Positions 5,255 to 5,793 of a stretch of DNA of 5,793 bases are shown here, one piece after another (position 1 is the stretch's first letter; each line of letters starts with the position of its first letter). The stretch comes from Gorillibacterium sp. (GTDB lineage: Bacteria > Bacillota > Bacilli > Paenibacillales > NBRC-103111). The notes under the pieces are model-generated. The model saw only the letters and a list, made by a program, of their open reading frames with translations. It was not told where the DNA came from and ran no database searches. The stretch is from the NCBI GenBank assembly GCA_023511325.1, contig JAIMBU010000224.1, positions 1 through 5,793 on the forward strand. The letters are read 5' to 3'. The position numbers and the translations under genes were made by a program.

Positions 5255-5793
5255 TTGCCTAATTTTTTCGTGTATAATCTAAATCCTAACCAGCTTCAGA
5301 CTTTAATTTTTGGGACAGACGGAACAGACAACCTAGCTATAAACACTGACAGCACCGGTCGAATTAACGTTGGTCAAATCAATACATTAACCGCTGTCAT
5401 GGGCGCCACCCTCACAGGCGGAACGATTAATGCTATTGAAGCTGCCACTATTGTTGGCGGAACTCTCAGTGCTGTTGAAGCTGTCACTATTGTCGGCGGA
5501 ACGCTCAGCGCTGTTGAAGCTGTCACTATTGTCGGCGGGACTCTCAGCGCTGTTGAAGCTGTCACCATTGTCGGCGGAACCTTAGACGCCATCGGTGCAG
5601 TCACTATCGTAGGCGGAACTCTCAGCGCCGTCGAAGCTGTTACCATCGTCGGCGGGACTCTCAGCGCCGTCGAAGCTGTTACCATCGTCGGCGGGACTCT
5701 CAGCGCTGTCGAGGCTGTTACCATCGTCGGCGGAACTTTAGACGCCATCGGTGCAGTTACCATCGTCGGCGGAACTTTAGACGCCATCGGTGC
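5255..5793 (+). CDS. Tandem 13-residue repeat protein, N-terminal part, 3' truncated by window end
   Basis: The frame starts at TTG (read as Met) and stays open for 179 codons to the window edge. Residues 1-50 are unique: MPNFFVYNLNPNQLQTLIFG, then a DGTDNLAINTDSTG stretch. I have an uncertain memory of similar N-termini in uncharacterised Bacillota proteins, but assign no family. From about residue 51 the product is an array of 13-residue units, consensus VTIVGGTLSAVEA with a variant ending LDAIGA. Alternating V/I/L residues with GG and small residues suggest stacked short beta strands, as in a beta-solenoid; this is inference. There is no signal peptide or membrane segment in the visible part. 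Differences between like units are almost all at third codon positions, which supports this frame over the open antisense frame. It is divergent from the TetR-ABC cassette with 160 bp between start codons. Function unknown; a surface, spore-coat or structural role is only a guess. Confidence 0.82.
   Translation, partial: MPNFFVYNLNPNQLQTLIFGTDGTDNLAINTDSTGRINVGQINTLTAVMGATLTGGTINAIEAATIVGGTLSAVEAVTIVGGTLSAVEAVTIVGGTLSAVEAVTIVGGTLDAIGAVTIVGGTLSAVEAVTIVGGTLSAVEAVTIVGGTLSAVEAVTIVGGTLDAIGAVTIVGGTLDAIG
5405..5793 (+). repeat. 39 bp tandem repeat array, ten units, continuing past the window
   Basis: Ten consecutive 39 bp units start at 5405, 5444, 5483, 5522, 5561, 5600, 5639, 5678, 5717 and 5756; the last lacks one base at the window edge. 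The first unit is degenerate (ATLTGGTINAIEA). Units 2-4 and 6-8 encode the SAVEA type, and units 5, 9 and 10 the DAIGA type, giving a four-unit super-period of 156 bp. The period is a multiple of three and there are no spacers, so this is an in-gene minisatellite, not a CRISPR array. Confidence 0.95.

Noticed and set aside
5374..5787. Long antisense reading frame over the repeat array, with a PPT-containing 13-residue repeat
   Set aside because: A 39 bp period keeps several frames open at once. Base changes fall on third positions of the + frame, and the + frame has a strong ribosome site; the antisense frame has none of this support.
5405..5793. Regular 39 bp repeats as a CRISPR array
   Set aside because: Units are directly contiguous with no unique spacers and translate in frame as one protein.

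Overview
The window looks like chromosomal DNA from a low-to-moderate GC Bacillota, most likely Paenibacillus or a close relative. This is inferred from strong purine-rich Shine-Dalgarno sequences, TTG use as a start, sigma-A-like promoters, and the gene types present: the tail of a GH28-type pectinase-like enzyme, a PepQ-like M24 peptidase, and a Bacillota-type ABC-2 exporter cassette. No search was possible, so the genus is a guess.

Layout. (1) Positions 1-434, + strand: the C-terminal part of a GH28-like (polygalacturonase family) beta-helix protein, cut by the window edge. (2) 569-1663, + strand: a complete M24 metallopeptidase (Xaa-Pro dipeptidase-like) with all five metal ligands. (3) About 1727-1769: a long hairpin between convergent genes that can act as a terminator in both directions. 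(4) 5094 down to 1797, - strand: a four-gene cassette in the order TetR-family repressor, ABC ATPase, ABC-2 permease, second ABC-2 permease. The two permeases are colinear paralogues of 265 residues each, and the ATPase and first permease overlap by 4 bp. (5) 5095-5254: a compact divergent control region. It holds a near-consensus promoter for the cassette (TTGACC, 17 bp, TATAAT) bracketed by two nearly identical palindromes (TTGACC-N5-GGTCAA), and a weaker promoter facing the other way. (6) 5255-5793, + strand: the start of a TTG-initiated gene whose product becomes a tandem array of a 13-residue (39 bp) repeat and runs off the window.

How it works together. The simplest reading is an inducible export system. 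The TetR protein binds the two palindromes and blocks its own promoter, which also drives the transporter; binding of an unknown ligand would release it. The ATPase and the two different permeases would form an ABC-2 exporter for an unknown substrate (drug, peptide or lipid are all possible). The divergent repeat protein starts close to the same operators and might share control, but this is not shown.

The most unusual item is the 13-residue repeat protein. It has a higher-order pattern of four units, and almost all differences between like units are synonymous third-position changes in the + frame. Its family and function are not recognised with confidence.
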